The notes beneath the pieces are model-generated. The model was not told the origin of the DNA. It did not search any database and saw only the letters and a list, made by a program, of their open reading frames with translations. From an uncultured Pseudomonadota bacterium (GTDB taxonomy: Bacteria > Myxococcota_A > UBA796 > SXON01): 64,000 bases of DNA. A program made the translations under genes and the position numbers. This document shows positions 36,123 to 44,681 of this stretch, piece by piece (position 1 is the stretch's first letter; the number at the start of each line of letters is the position of its first letter). The stretch lies in NCBI GenBank assembly GCA_903844155.1, contig CAIMSU010000343.1, forward strand, positions 1 through 64,000. The letters run 5' to 3'.

Positions 36123-36497
36123 ATGCCCACCCTCCTCCTCGCGCTCGTCGCCCTCTCCCAACCCTCCCTCGCCAGCCCCCCGACGGTTGAGGCCGCCGAG
36201 GCCGTGCTCGTCGACGGCGCGAAGCTCGATTGGGGCGACCACAGCTACACCTGCGATGGCGAGCGGGTTTGCGTCTATGATCTCGACGTGGGCCCGGCCG
36301 AGCAGGCGCGGACCCGCGGACAGGTGCGGCTGGACGTTGAGTACGCTGACGGTACCAGCAGTGCCTTTGTTTGCGCCGCCGGGGCCTGCACCCCCACCGG
36401 AACCGGCGAGGGCATCAAGGCCGCGCCCGCATGGCTCCCGGCCGTTCCTGCGCCCGTGCCGTCGACGGAGGTGGCGACCCGCGGTCCGACGCCGTGA
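36123..36497 (+). CDS. Small secreted protein of unknown function
   Basis: 124 residues. MPTLLLALVALSQPSLA is a signal peptide. The mature part has three Cys (SYTCDGERVCVYD; VCAAGACTP) that could form disulfides, and ends Pro-rich. No family was recognised. GGAG before the ATG is a fair ribosome site. It overlaps the MFS transporter gene by GTGA. The 136 bases before it hold only a GC-rich hairpin (36005-36027) without a T-tract. Confidence 0.6.
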   Translation: MPTLLLALVALSQPSLASPPTVEAAEAVLVDGAKLDWGDHSYTCDGERVCVYDLDVGPAEQARTRGQVRLDVEYADGTSSAFVCAAGACTPTGTGEGIKAAPAWLPAVPAPVPSTEVATRGPTP

Positions 36498-37834
36498 GCG
36501 CCGATACGACCGCGGATGAGCGCCGACGTCCCCGGGCTGTCGGCCGGTTACCCCAGCGTCCGCCCGTGATCCCCTCGCTCGCCGGCAATGACCCCAGGCC
36601 CAACACGGGCCCCACGGCCGCGTGGCGCCACCCGGCCTACCGTCGCTACCAGTTCGTCCGCATCGCCACGATACTCGGCTTGCAGATGCAGTCCGTCGCC
36701 GTGGCCTGGCAGGTCTACGACCTCACGCGACGGCCGTTGGACCTTGGTTATCTCGGCCTGGTCCAGTTCCTGCCGGTGCTTGCGCTCTGGCCGATCACGG
36801 GCATCGTCGTCGACCGGTTCGACCGCCGCACCGTCGTCAGCGTCGGCATCGTTGTGTACGCGTTGGCGGCCGCGGCGCTCGCGGTCATGCAGCCAACGAC
36901 TGTGACGCCGCTGTTCATCACGCTCGCGATCGTCGCCGCGGCCCGGGCTTTTGGGCAGCCCGCGAGCCAGGCGCTCCTGCCGCACCTGGTGCCGCCGGAG
37001 GACTTCACCAACGCGGTGACCTGGACGTCCAGCCTGTTCCAGCTCGGCACTATCGTCGGACCGGCGATCGGCGGGCTGATGCTCGGGTTTGTCGGCGTGC
37101 GCGGCGTGTACCTCTCCACAGCCGTGCTTTGCACGCTCGCGGCCGTCGTCGCGCAGACCGTTCAGGCCCGCCCCAGCGCCACGCCAGGCGTCCGCGGACC
37201 CCTCCGCGACGAGATGCTCGCGGGGGTGCGGTTCGTCCGCAGCCAACCTGTCGTCCTTGGCGCGATCACCCTTGATCTCTTCGCAGTCCTGCTCGGGGGC
37301 GCCGTCGCCCTGCTCCCGGTCTACGCCCGCGACATCATCCAGGTCGGCGACGTTGGCGACGGTGCCCGCGCCGTGCTCTTCGGCGTTCTTCGCGCGTCCC
37401 CCGCGTTCGGTGCCACGGCGATGGCGATCTTCCTGGCGTTCAACCCCGTTGGTGCGCGCGCTGGCCGCAAGATGTACGCCGCAGTGGCGGTGTTCGGCGT
37501 GGCGACCATCGCCTTCGGGCTATCGACGAATATCTGGCTTTCAATAATAGCTTTGGCGATCTCCGGCGCGGCAGACGAGCTCTCCGTGGTCGTCCGGCAG
37601 ACGCTCATCCAGATCAACACGCCCGACGCCATGCGCGGGCGGGTGAGCGCGGTGAACTTCGTGTTCATCGGCATCTCCAACGAGGTTGGGGAGCTGGAGA
37701 GCGGGCTCGCGGCGGCGGCGATCGGGACCGTTCCAGCGGTCGTGGTGGGCGGCCTGGGGACGCTGGCGGTGGTCGCTGCGGGGTGGGTGCTCGCGCCGGC
37801 GCTTCGGGACGTCGACCGTCTCGACCGCCGATAG
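36494..37834 (+). CDS. MFS exporter of the EntS-like type
   Basis: 446 residues from the GTG at 36494. About twelve hydrophobic segments are visible. FVRIATILGLQMQSVAVAWQ, VYDLTRRPLDLGYLGLVQFL and VDRFDRRTVVSVGIVVYALA (the MFS A-like loop) open the protein, and RQTLIQINTPDAMRGRVSAV and FIGISNEVGELESG mark the second half. This is the MFS_3/EntS pattern (enterobactin and other small-molecule exporters). It could export a secondary metabolite, but the nearest biosynthetic genes are 8 kb away. It converges with the LRR gene. Confidence 0.88.
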   Translation: MSADTTADERRRPRAVGRLPQRPPVIPSLAGNDPRPNTGPTAAWRHPAYRRYQFVRIATILGLQMQSVAVAWQVYDLTRRPLDLGYLGLVQFLPVLALWPITGIVVDRFDRRTVVSVGIVVYALAAAALAVMQPTTVTPLFITLAIVAAARAFGQPASQALLPHLVPPEDFTNAVTWTSSLFQLGTIVGPAIGGLMLGFVGVRGVYLSTAVLCTLAAVVAQTVQARPSATPGVRGPLRDEMLAGVRFVRSQPVVLGAITLDLFAVLLGGAVALLPVYARDIIQVGDVGDGARAVLFGVLRASPAFGATAMAIFLAFNPVGARAGRKMYAAVAVFGVATIAFGLSTNIWLSIIALAISGAADELSVVVRQTLIQINTPDAMRGRVSAVNFVFIGISNEVGELESGLAAAAIGTVPAVVVGGLGTLAVVAAGWVLAPALRDVDRLDRR

Positions 37835-37846
37835 TTCAGCAGGCAG

Positions 37847-39766
37847 CTACCGGATCACGATGTCCGGCACGTGGGGCAGGACGGTCCTCACCTGGTGTTC
37901 GATGGCGAGCCGCTCGGGGACATCGCGCCACGAGGCCCGGATGTGCAGGCTGGTCAGGCGCGGAAGCCAGTCCGGTCGTGGCGAACTCGGGAGCCGTAGC
38001 GTGGCGCAGCCGATGATCGCGCTCTCCAGCGCTGGAAGGCCGGCGAGCAGGGACAAATCGAAGCAGCCGCCCGGCCCGGAGGCAAAAACGCTCTTGAGCC
38101 CAGTTTCGCGGCGGAATTGTTCGGCGACGGCGCAGGTGGCGGGTGCCGCCCCGATCAGCCGCAGCGCGGCGTGGCGGGCGTAGGGCTGGTCCGCCTCGGC
38201 CTGGGACATTCTGCGAGGGCAGAGGCGGGCAATCAGGGATCGCGCGTCGGGGAGGGCGACGCCGTCGAGCCACCACGCCCACACCGCGTCGATGTCGGCG
38301 CGGGCGAATTCGTCGACGGCGATGTCGATGCTGTCGTAGTCCCGGCGTAGGAGCAGGGGAAAAACCTCGCGATACAAGGCTTCGGCGTCTGCAGGCAACG
38401 CCCGGGGCATCCGCTTGACCGTCGGCCGCGGTGGCTCGCGTTGGAGCAGGGCGTCGATGTCGGGCGACGGCTGGCAGTTGGCGGTCCACGCGATCTCACT
38501 CTCGAGGTCGCCCGGGCGTAGGGCACACGCGCCGCCCATCAACGTCACGCGCAGGCGTGGGAGGGTCGCCAGCGCGCTCGCGTTGCGGAGTTGTGTGCAC
38601 TCGCGCAAGTCGACCAGCTCCACGGTGGGGTGACCGGCGATGGCAGACAAGCTGGTGATCGGCGTTCCGTAGAGATACAGGCGTTTGAGCCTTGGAAAGG
38701 TCAGGAGGCGCCCGAGGTCGGCGTCGTCCACGGCGCGCCCGGTGAGGGCCAGGACCTCCAGCTCGGACCCGTCGCGGATCGGGGGCAGGCCGCGGGACGG
38801 CGGGAGACCGAGGTGCGCGGGCAGGGCCATCGCGCGAAGGTCGACCGGACGTTCCAGCGCGGCGATCGCGGCGTCGTCGGCGAGACAGGCACGAAATCGT
38901 CGGACGGACGAGGGCACCGCCGAGAGCGCGACGGGGCTGCCGATCGAGAGGGTGTGCAGCGAGGGTAGGGGCGGGAGGTGGACGGTCGACGGGGTGGTCG
39001 TGAGCCCGACGGCGCCGCCGACGCGGAGTTCGGCGAGGGCAGGGAGCCCGGACCACCCTGAGATCCGCTCCAGCACGGATTCGCCAGCGATCCGCACTTC
39101 GCGGAGCTGGGGGCAGTCGGTGATCAGGACGTCGGGGGTCTCCTCGGTGGTCAGGACCTCGAGGAGCGGCATGCGCTCGATGCGCGCGGGACCGCCCAGG
39201 CGCTGCAGATGGAGCCGCACCAGCGAGGGCGGGAGCTCGTCGCCCCGTCGACCGTTCGAGCGGGGGAAACGCAGGATCAGCTCGGCGGGCGCGCAGGCCG
39301 CGATCCAGGCCGCGTCGATGCCATCGGTCGCGTCGATCTCCAGGCGGTCCAGGGGCAGGGTTGGGGGGTGTGCGGCGATGGTTGCGCGGCGGAGACCCAG
39401 GGCCCGCAGGTTCGGCAGCGCCGCGAGGGGTGCGAGGTCAAGCTCGCCCATCGCGTCCGTCCGGTCAAAACGCAGGGAGACGGCGTCTTCCCGGAGAGCG
39501 GCAGCGAGAGGGCCTTCGGCGTTGACGACCAGGAAGAGCAGGAGCACGTCCAGCGACGCCCTCAGCATCTTCCTTGCCCGAAACGGCCTTCCCGGCTGGA
39601 AGTGGCCCAGGATGTGGGTCCCAGCCCCGTCGCCCCCGGTCCAGGTCGTGCCGCTCAGCAGCTCGGCGTACAAGCCCCGGTCTCCGAGCCGGCGCAGCTC
39701 ATCGAAAGCGGCCTCAAACGTCGTCTGTGCCGCGAGTCGGTCCGCGATCAGCCGCGCTTCGATCAC
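37847..39766 (-). CDS. Leucine-rich-repeat protein
   Basis: 639 residues. Repeated LRR-type units (LAPLAALPNLRALGLRRATI, LPRLTSLHIRASW, LTFPRLKRLYLYGTPITSLS, HPTVELVDLRECTQLRNASA) fill most of the protein. The N-terminal part (FEAAFDELRRLGDRGLYAEL; HILGHFQPGRPFRARKMLRA) and a segment around residues 455-560 lack repeats. No signal peptide, membrane anchor or catalytic domain was recognised, so it is probably a cytoplasmic protein-binding scaffold. The GTG start overlaps the stop of the upstream lipoprotein gene. The function of myxobacterial proteins of this type is unknown. Confidence 0.7.
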   Translation of the reverse strand: MIEARLIADRLAAQTTFEAAFDELRRLGDRGLYAELLSGTTWTGGDGAGTHILGHFQPGRPFRARKMLRASLDVLLLFLVVNAEGPLAAALREDAVSLRFDRTDAMGELDLAPLAALPNLRALGLRRATIAAHPPTLPLDRLEIDATDGIDAAWIAACAPAELILRFPRSNGRRGDELPPSLVRLHLQRLGGPARIERMPLLEVLTTEETPDVLITDCPQLREVRIAGESVLERISGWSGLPALAELRVGGAVGLTTTPSTVHLPPLPSLHTLSIGSPVALSAVPSSVRRFRACLADDAAIAALERPVDLRAMALPAHLGLPPSRGLPPIRDGSELEVLALTGRAVDDADLGRLLTFPRLKRLYLYGTPITSLSAIAGHPTVELVDLRECTQLRNASALATLPRLRVTLMGGACALRPGDLESEIAWTANCQPSPDIDALLQREPPRPTVKRMPRALPADAEALYREVFPLLLRRDYDSIDIAVDEFARADIDAVWAWWLDGVALPDARSLIARLCPRRMSQAEADQPYARHAALRLIGAAPATCAVAEQFRRETGLKSVFASGPGGCFDLSLLAGLPALESAIIGCATLRLPSSPRPDWLPRLTSLHIRASWRDVPERLAIEHQVRTVLPHVPDIVIR

Positions 39767-40860
39767 TTCGGCGGTGGCGGCGGGGTGGGGTCGGCCTTGC
39801 CGGGGAGCGGCGCGATGGGCACGCCCGGTGTCGGCGCGGCTGGCGTGCCCGCGGAAATGGGGGCGCCGGGGACCGGGGTCGGAACGCCCGCCGCCGGGAC
39901 CGGGCCGGTCGGCTGACCGTCCCCAGCAGCCGGTGCGGGAGTGGGCCCGACGGGCACCCCATTTCCGGCGGGCGGGGCCGGCGCAGGGGGCGTCACGATC
40001 TCGCTTTTCGGCCGGCGTGCGGTCTCGGCGGCGACCGCTTCGGGCAGGCTGGGCTCAAGGAGCACCATGTAGAGCAGGACTTCTCGGCGTGCGTCGGGGT
40101 ACTGCGGGCCGGTCAGCTTCTCGGGCTCGGGCGACCACAAGCCGCCGATGTTCAGGTGGTCCTCGTTGGGATCGAAGGTGGCCTTGGACAGCGCGCCAAA
40201 CTGACCCGCCACGTACACCGGGCCGACCAGCGCGTTGAAGTCGCCGGGGTTTGCGTAGGGGTCGAGGCGCTGGCGGAGCAGAAACGTCGCGTCTGTGAAC
40301 CGGATCTCCTGCGTGGGCGTGAGTGTGTGCAGGAACGGCGCCTGCGCGTCGAAGAGCGTTCGCACCGACTGGCTCCGTAGCGTCAGGAGCTCCTGTTCGC
40401 GCTGGTGCACGGTTGTCAGGTCGGGGGCCATCGCATCGAGCTGGGCGGCTGGCGCGTTGGCGAGGAGGCCGGCCCAGATCTTGTCGTAAGTGGCGTCGAG
40501 CTGGGGCTCGTACTTCTGGATGATGGCGTCCTGGGCTGTGATCACGTCCGTTCGCTCCCGCGCCACCTGGGCGGAGAGCTCCGTCAACAACCCGAGCTGC
40601 AACCGGTTGAACTCCATGTAATGGAGCCAGATCAACAGGCGAACACGTTGCTCCTTCTCCTGCGTTTCGGGAAGGAAGGCGTAGTCGTACAGTGCGCGGT
40701 AGAGCGGCGGGTCGAGCGATCGATCGTGCTGGTCCTCCACCGCCGTGACTGTCGGAAGTGGCAGCGGGTCGGGAGCGCAGCTCACGCCGGAGAGTGCCAG
40801 CGCGACGAGGGCGAGCCAGGGGAGCAGGCGACGAGGGCGTTCCGTTGCGGGCGAGTGCAT
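39763..40860 (-). CDS. Lipoprotein with Pro/Ala-rich C-terminal tail
   Basis: 365 residues. The signal LPWLALVALALSGVSC gives Cys28 as lipid attachment. A helical domain (LPETQEKEQRVRLLIWLHYM, LLTELSAQVARERTDVITAQ) is followed by a globular part and then about 90 residues rich in Pro, Ala and Gly, probably disordered and able to span the periplasm or peptidoglycan. No family was recognised. It is upstream of and overlaps the LRR gene. Its ATG is preceded by a -10-like box. Confidence 0.7.
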   Translation of the reverse strand: MHSPATERPRRLLPWLALVALALSGVSCAPDPLPLPTVTAVEDQHDRSLDPPLYRALYDYAFLPETQEKEQRVRLLIWLHYMEFNRLQLGLLTELSAQVARERTDVITAQDAIIQKYEPQLDATYDKIWAGLLANAPAAQLDAMAPDLTTVHQREQELLTLRSQSVRTLFDAQAPFLHTLTPTQEIRFTDATFLLRQRLDPYANPGDFNALVGPVYVAGQFGALSKATFDPNEDHLNIGGLWSPEPEKLTGPQYPDARREVLLYMVLLEPSLPEAVAAETARRPKSEIVTPPAPAPPAGNGVPVGPTPAPAAGDGQPTGPVPAAGVPTPVPGAPISAGTPAAPTPGVPIAPLPGKADPTPPPPPK

Positions 40861-40866
40861 CGCCGG

Positions 40867-40872
40867 AACGTA
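40867..40872 (-). promoter_or_regulatory. -10-like hexamer TACGTT directly before a lipoprotein gene
   Basis: On the minus strand TACGTT ends six bases before the ATG at 40860, again predicting a leaderless transcript. It lies in the 69-base divergent gap with the phosphopantetheinyl transferase gene. Confidence 0.35.
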
Positions 40873-40929
40873 GCCCCACGGCGGCGGGTTCGAGCGCCGG
40901 GAGCGGCGGCGCGGCGATAAGCCTGCGCC

Positions 40930-41634
40930 GTGATCGATGTCCTGCCGTTCCAGCCGTTCGCGCCCGCCTTCCGGGTCGCGCTGCCGTATGGCCTGATCGC
41001 CGGTATCCACCTGCCGTCCACATCCGATCCCGTCGCCCCGCCCGTCCTCGCCCGGCTGCACCCGGATGAGCGCGACTATGCGCGTTCGTTGGGTGGTTTT
41101 CGACAGGTCCAGTTCGTTGGTGGAAGGCTGGCGCTCGGGGAACTTCTCAACGAGCTTGGCTTGAGACGGGCCGCCGTCGTCCCAAACGTGCATGGCGCGC
41201 CCGAGCTTCCGCCCGGCTTCGTTGCCAGCGTCTCGCACAAGCAGGACCTTGCGGTGGCGCTCGTCGCCCGCGGCCATGGCGTTGGCATCGGCGTGGACCT
41301 TGAGGACACCGACCGCAACCGGCCGGGCGTCGCGTCGCGGGTGCTGCGCGCGGAGGAGTTCGCCGTTGTTCAGGGGCTCGCCGAGAGTCGGCAATGGGTG
41401 GACACCGTCGTCCGATTCTCCGTCAAGGAGTCCGTGTACAAGGCGCTTCATCCCTTTCTTTTGCGCTACATCGGGTTTGGCGAGGTGGCCGTGTGGCCGG
41501 AGCCGGACGGCAACGATCGCGTCGAGCCCTTCCTGCGCCCGGGCGAGGGGCCTTTCCGCTTTGAGGCCCGGCATATGTGGCTTGGGGCCCGGGTGCTGTC
41601 GATGGTGCGGGTTCGGCCGGTCGCCACGCCGTGA
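40930..41634 (+). CDS. Sfp-type 4'-phosphopantetheinyl transferase
   Basis: 234 residues. It transfers phosphopantetheine from CoA to the Ser of carrier proteins. Family motifs are FVASVSHKQDLAVALVA, GHGVGIGVDLEDTDRNRP (Mg-binding Asp/Glu) and VVRFSVKESVYKALHPF (WSxKES-type motif). Sfp-type enzymes usually serve PKS and NRPS carriers rather than fatty-acid ACP, so this one could activate the ACP domain of the PKS and the free ACP encoded 14-20 kb away. The GTG start of cobU overlaps its stop codon, so it heads a three-gene operon. Confidence 0.93.
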   Translation: MIDVLPFQPFAPAFRVALPYGLIAGIHLPSTSDPVAPPVLARLHPDERDYARSLGGFRQVQFVGGRLALGELLNELGLRRAAVVPNVHGAPELPPGFVASVSHKQDLAVALVARGHGVGIGVDLEDTDRNRPGVASRVLRAEEFAVVQGLAESRQWVDTVVRFSVKESVYKALHPFLLRYIGFGEVAVWPEPDGNDRVEPFLRPGEGPFRFEARHMWLGARVLSMVRVRPVATP

Positions 41635-42182
41635 TCCACCTGATCACCGGCGGCGCGCGCTCGGGAAAAAGCACCTTTGCATTGCAACAAGCGCTCAGGC
41701 TCGCGCCCGAGGGGCCGGTCGGCTTCATCGCCACGGCCCAGGCCAACGACGCCGACATGGCCGAGCGCATTGCCCGGCATCGCGCCGAGCGGGACGAGCG
41801 GTTCCTGACGTTCGAGGCGCCCTTGGACCTCGGCGCGGCCCTCGCCGACCCGCGCCCTGCTGGCTTCGTCGTCGACTGCCTGACGGTCTGGTGCGCGAAC
41901 CTGCTTTTTTCCATCCAGCCCGACTGGAACGACCTGACGCCCACCCCGGACGTCGCGCCGTTTGACCGCACGGTCGGCGCGTTGCTCGGCCAACTATCTA
42001 CCTGCAACCGCCCGATCCTGCTTGTCACCAACGAAGTCGGATACGGGATCGTACCGGCGGACCCGTTGTCTCGGACGTACCGGGATTGGCTGGGGCGCCT
42101 GAACCAGCGGATCGCCGCGCGCGCCGAGCGGGTGACGTTGGTGGTCGCCGGCATTCCCGTTGCCGTGAAGGGCGGCGGATGA
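41631..42182 (+). CDS. cobU: Adenosylcobinamide kinase/guanylyltransferase
   Basis: 183 residues from GTG 41631 (MIHLITGGARSGKSTFALQQ). GGARSGKS is the P-loop and ARHRAERDERF carries the conserved His/Arg segment. VVDCLTVWCANLLF and LLVTNEVGYGIVPADPLSRT are CobU/CobP signatures. It phosphorylates adenosylcobinamide and couples GMP to it in the nucleotide-loop assembly of coenzyme B12. It overlaps the transferase stop and the start of the cobS-type gene. Confidence 0.95.
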   Translation: MIHLITGGARSGKSTFALQQALRLAPEGPVGFIATAQANDADMAERIARHRAERDERFLTFEAPLDLGAALADPRPAGFVVDCLTVWCANLLFSIQPDWNDLTPTPDVAPFDRTVGALLGQLSTCNRPILLVTNEVGYGIVPADPLSRTYRDWLGRLNQRIAARAERVTLVVAGIPVAVKGGG

Positions 42183-42931
42183 ACGGCTTTTTGCTCGCGT
42201 GGAGCTTCCTCACGCGCGTGCCGACGCCGCTGGTCGACCCGGTCACGCCGGCGGACCTGGGGCGCGCGACGCGGTGGTACCCGCTCGTCGGCCTGGCGGT
42301 CGGGGGTGTGCAGATCGCCGCGTTGACCGTTGGGAGTTGGACCGTGTCGCCTTTTTTTGGCGCCGTGCTCTGTGTCGCGGCGGGCGAGTGGTTCACCCGC
42401 GGGCTGCACCTGGACGGGTTCGCCGATTGCCTCGACGGGCTGCTGGTCAACGGCGGCCCCGACCCTGTCGCCGCGCGCGCCCGGACGCTTGCGGTGATGA
42501 AGGATCCGCACGTTGGCGGGCTCGGCGCGGCGGGCGTGGCGATCTGGGTGTTGCTTCGGGTGGCGGCGGTGCAGGCCGCTGTTGCTCATGCGGCCGTGGT
42601 TCCCGCCCTCCTCGGCGGTGCGGTGCTCTCCCGGGCGCTGATCGCCACCGATGTACGCCAGTTTCCCGCTGCGTCCGAGCGGGGCCTCTACGCATCCCTG
42701 CGCGGTGGCGTCAGCACGGTAGACGCCGCCATCGCCGGTGCGGCGGGCGTGCTCGCTGCGGCTTGGATGGTGAAGGCCGACCCAGCCCGAGGCGCGCTGG
42801 CCGTGCTGCTCGTGGTCGTCGTGCCGGCGTTCTGGCACCGCGCATGGCTGAAAAAGCTCGGCGGCATCAACGGCGACGTCGTCGGCGCAGCCGTGCAGAT
42901 CCGCGAGCTGCTGGTGTGGGCTTTCTTGTGA
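42179..42931 (+). CDS. cobS: Adenosylcobinamide-GDP ribazoletransferase (cobalamin synthase)
   Basis: 250 residues with several membrane helices. FLLAWSFLTRVPTP at the start, GLHLDGFADCLDGL (metal-binding DGxxD-like motif), MKDPHVGGLGAAGV and GGINGDVVGAAVQIREL are classic CobS/CobV motifs. It joins GDP-cobinamide to alpha-ribazole in the inner membrane, the step after CobU. The ATG overlaps the cobU stop. Only these two B12 genes are here; cobT and cobC lie elsewhere, and no cobalamin riboswitch was seen upstream. Confidence 0.95.
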   Translation: MNGFLLAWSFLTRVPTPLVDPVTPADLGRATRWYPLVGLAVGGVQIAALTVGSWTVSPFFGAVLCVAAGEWFTRGLHLDGFADCLDGLLVNGGPDPVAARARTLAVMKDPHVGGLGAAGVAIWVLLRVAAVQAAVAHAAVVPALLGGAVLSRALIATDVRQFPAASERGLYASLRGGVSTVDAAIAGAAGVLAAAWMVKADPARGALAVLLVVVVPAFWHRAWLKKLGGINGDVVGAAVQIRELLVWAFL

Positions 42932-42944
42932 GCCGGAGTCGCCG

Positions 42945-44681
42945 GTGAGCCTGTCGACCGCGCTGACAACGACGTCGTCGCCCCTTCCCGGGCACGGCAA
43001 CGGCGCGTACCGCATCCTCCGACTGTTCCAGGGCGCAGCGTTGCGGGCCTTCGACGGCATGCTCCGCGACCCCGAGGACGCGCAGATCGCCCGGCTCGCC
43101 GCCATCCTCGACAACGGCGTGGGCTCGGCCTTCTCCCGCGAGCACGGCATCGAGCACTGCAAGGGTCCGAGGGAAGTACGGCTCGTCAACCTGCGCGCCC
43201 TGCCGATCCGAACGCACGCAGACCTCCTCCCCTGGCTCGACCGGATGGAGGCCGGTGAGCCCGACGTCCTGACGCGCGGCCCGGTCCGGCACCTCGTCGA
43301 GACCAGCGGCACGACGGGACGGCCCAAGCACCTGCCCGTGACCGACCCGTGGATCGCCTCCTGCAACCTCGCACAACGGCTGTGGATGCTCGGCCTGCTC
43401 CGCGACGACGAGCCGCTCGCTGGCGGGAAGGCCCTGTCCATCATCTCGGCGGCCGAACACGCCCGATCTCCCAGCGGAATTCCCATCGGCAGCAACACGG
43501 GGCGGATGTTCCTGGCCCAGCCATGGTGGACCCGACTGAAGACCGCCGTGCCGTACCCCGTCTGCCAGATCGCCGACCCCGAGCTCCGGGCCTACACGCT
43601 TCTGCGGCACGCGCTCGGCAAGGACATCCGTTCCTGGACGACGGCAAACCCATCCACGATCCTGCTGTATTCGCGCCGCCTGCAAACCTGGTGGGAGGAC
43701 CTGCGCGCCGACGCCGTCGACGGGACCCTGCGACGCGGTCCCGCCGCGGCGCTCTCCCCAGCCGAGCGGTCGGCGCTCGCGCAGGGTCTACGCCGGGTTC
43801 CTTCCCGGCTCCTCGGCGACGACCCGCATCCAGCCCGCGTGTGGCCGCTTCGCCGCATCAACTGCTGGACCGGCGGTTCCGCTAGGTTTTTCCTCGACAA
43901 GCTCCCTGAAGCCCTCGGCGCGGACATCCCCGTTCGCGAGGTCGGCATCCACGCCAGCGAAGGCGTCTTCGCCATCTCCGTCGACGATGGCGACCCGGTC
44001 GCCTGGTTGGCCGGTCATTTTCTGGAATTCCGTGAGTTGGACGCGCCGGAGCATGACCCGCGTGGCCCCGTCTCGACCCTCTGGGGTTCCGAGCCGGAGC
44101 ATGGCATCCGGCTCGCCTGGGAGCTGGAGACGGGGCGGGAGTACGAGCTGATTGTTACGACGGAAGCTGGGCTTTGGCGCTACGCGATGGGCGATGTGGT
44201 GCGTTGCACGGGCTGGCTCGGGCGCGTCCCGCGCCTCGTGTTCGTGCGCAAGGCCGGGGCGTTCCTGAACGCGACGGGCGAGAAGTTGACGGAGGATCAG
44301 GTGCTCGCCGCCGCGAAGCGGGCTTTTCCGGGGGCGACGGCCGTCTGCGCTGCCACCGAGTGGACGGATCCGCCGCGCGTGGTGGTGGGGCTGGAATGCG
44401 CCGTCCCTCCGCGTTCCGGGGGGAGGTGGCACGGAGGGCCGGAGGCGGGTGCTGGCGGCGACGGGGGAGCCTTCGATCGCGAGCTACAGACCGAGAACCT
44501 CGAATATGCGAGCAAGCGGGAGTCTGGCCGGTTGGCACCGGCGCGGGTCGTGGCGCTGCCGGCGGGCACATTCGCCCGCTGGCGCTCCGAGAAGATCGCG
44601 GCCGGGGCGCCCGAGGCGCAGGTGAAGGACGCGGTGATCGTCGGGGTGGAGCGGGTGCTGGCGGCGGCGGCGGAGCGATGA
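42945..44681 (+). CDS. GH3 family acyl-acid amido synthetase-like protein
   Basis: 578 residues. GH3 enzymes adenylate a carboxylic acid and conjugate it to an amino acid; in plants they act on jasmonate and auxin. Visible motifs are HLVETSGTTGRPKHLPVT (ATP loop), RINCWTGGSARFFLDKLPEA, GIHASEGVFAISVDD, GREYELIVTTEAGLWRYAMG then DVVRC, and KAGAFLNATGEKLTEDQVLA. Bacterial members are common in myxobacteria and Bacteroidetes but mostly uncharacterised. It starts at GTG 42945 shortly after cobS and overlaps the Uma2 gene (ATGA). An acyl-amino-acid product is expected. Confidence 0.9.
   Translation: MSLSTALTTTSSPLPGHGNGAYRILRLFQGAALRAFDGMLRDPEDAQIARLAAILDNGVGSAFSREHGIEHCKGPREVRLVNLRALPIRTHADLLPWLDRMEAGEPDVLTRGPVRHLVETSGTTGRPKHLPVTDPWIASCNLAQRLWMLGLLRDDEPLAGGKALSIISAAEHARSPSGIPIGSNTGRMFLAQPWWTRLKTAVPYPVCQIADPELRAYTLLRHALGKDIRSWTTANPSTILLYSRRLQTWWEDLRADAVDGTLRRGPAAALSPAERSALAQGLRRVPSRLLGDDPHPARVWPLRRINCWTGGSARFFLDKLPEALGADIPVREVGIHASEGVFAISVDDGDPVAWLAGHFLEFRELDAPEHDPRGPVSTLWGSEPEHGIRLAWELETGREYELIVTTEAGLWRYAMGDVVRCTGWLGRVPRLVFVRKAGAFLNATGEKLTEDQVLAAAKRAFPGATAVCAATEWTDPPRVVVGLECAVPPRSGGRWHGGPEAGAGGDGGAFDRELQTENLEYASKRESGRLAPARVVALPAGTFARWRSEKIAAGAPEAQVKDAVIVGVERVLAAAAER

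Noticed and set aside
40861-40929. Cobalamin riboswitch before the transferase-cobU-cobS operon
   Set aside because: Only 69 bases separate the divergent genes, too few for the riboswitch, and no B12-box-like sequence was seen.
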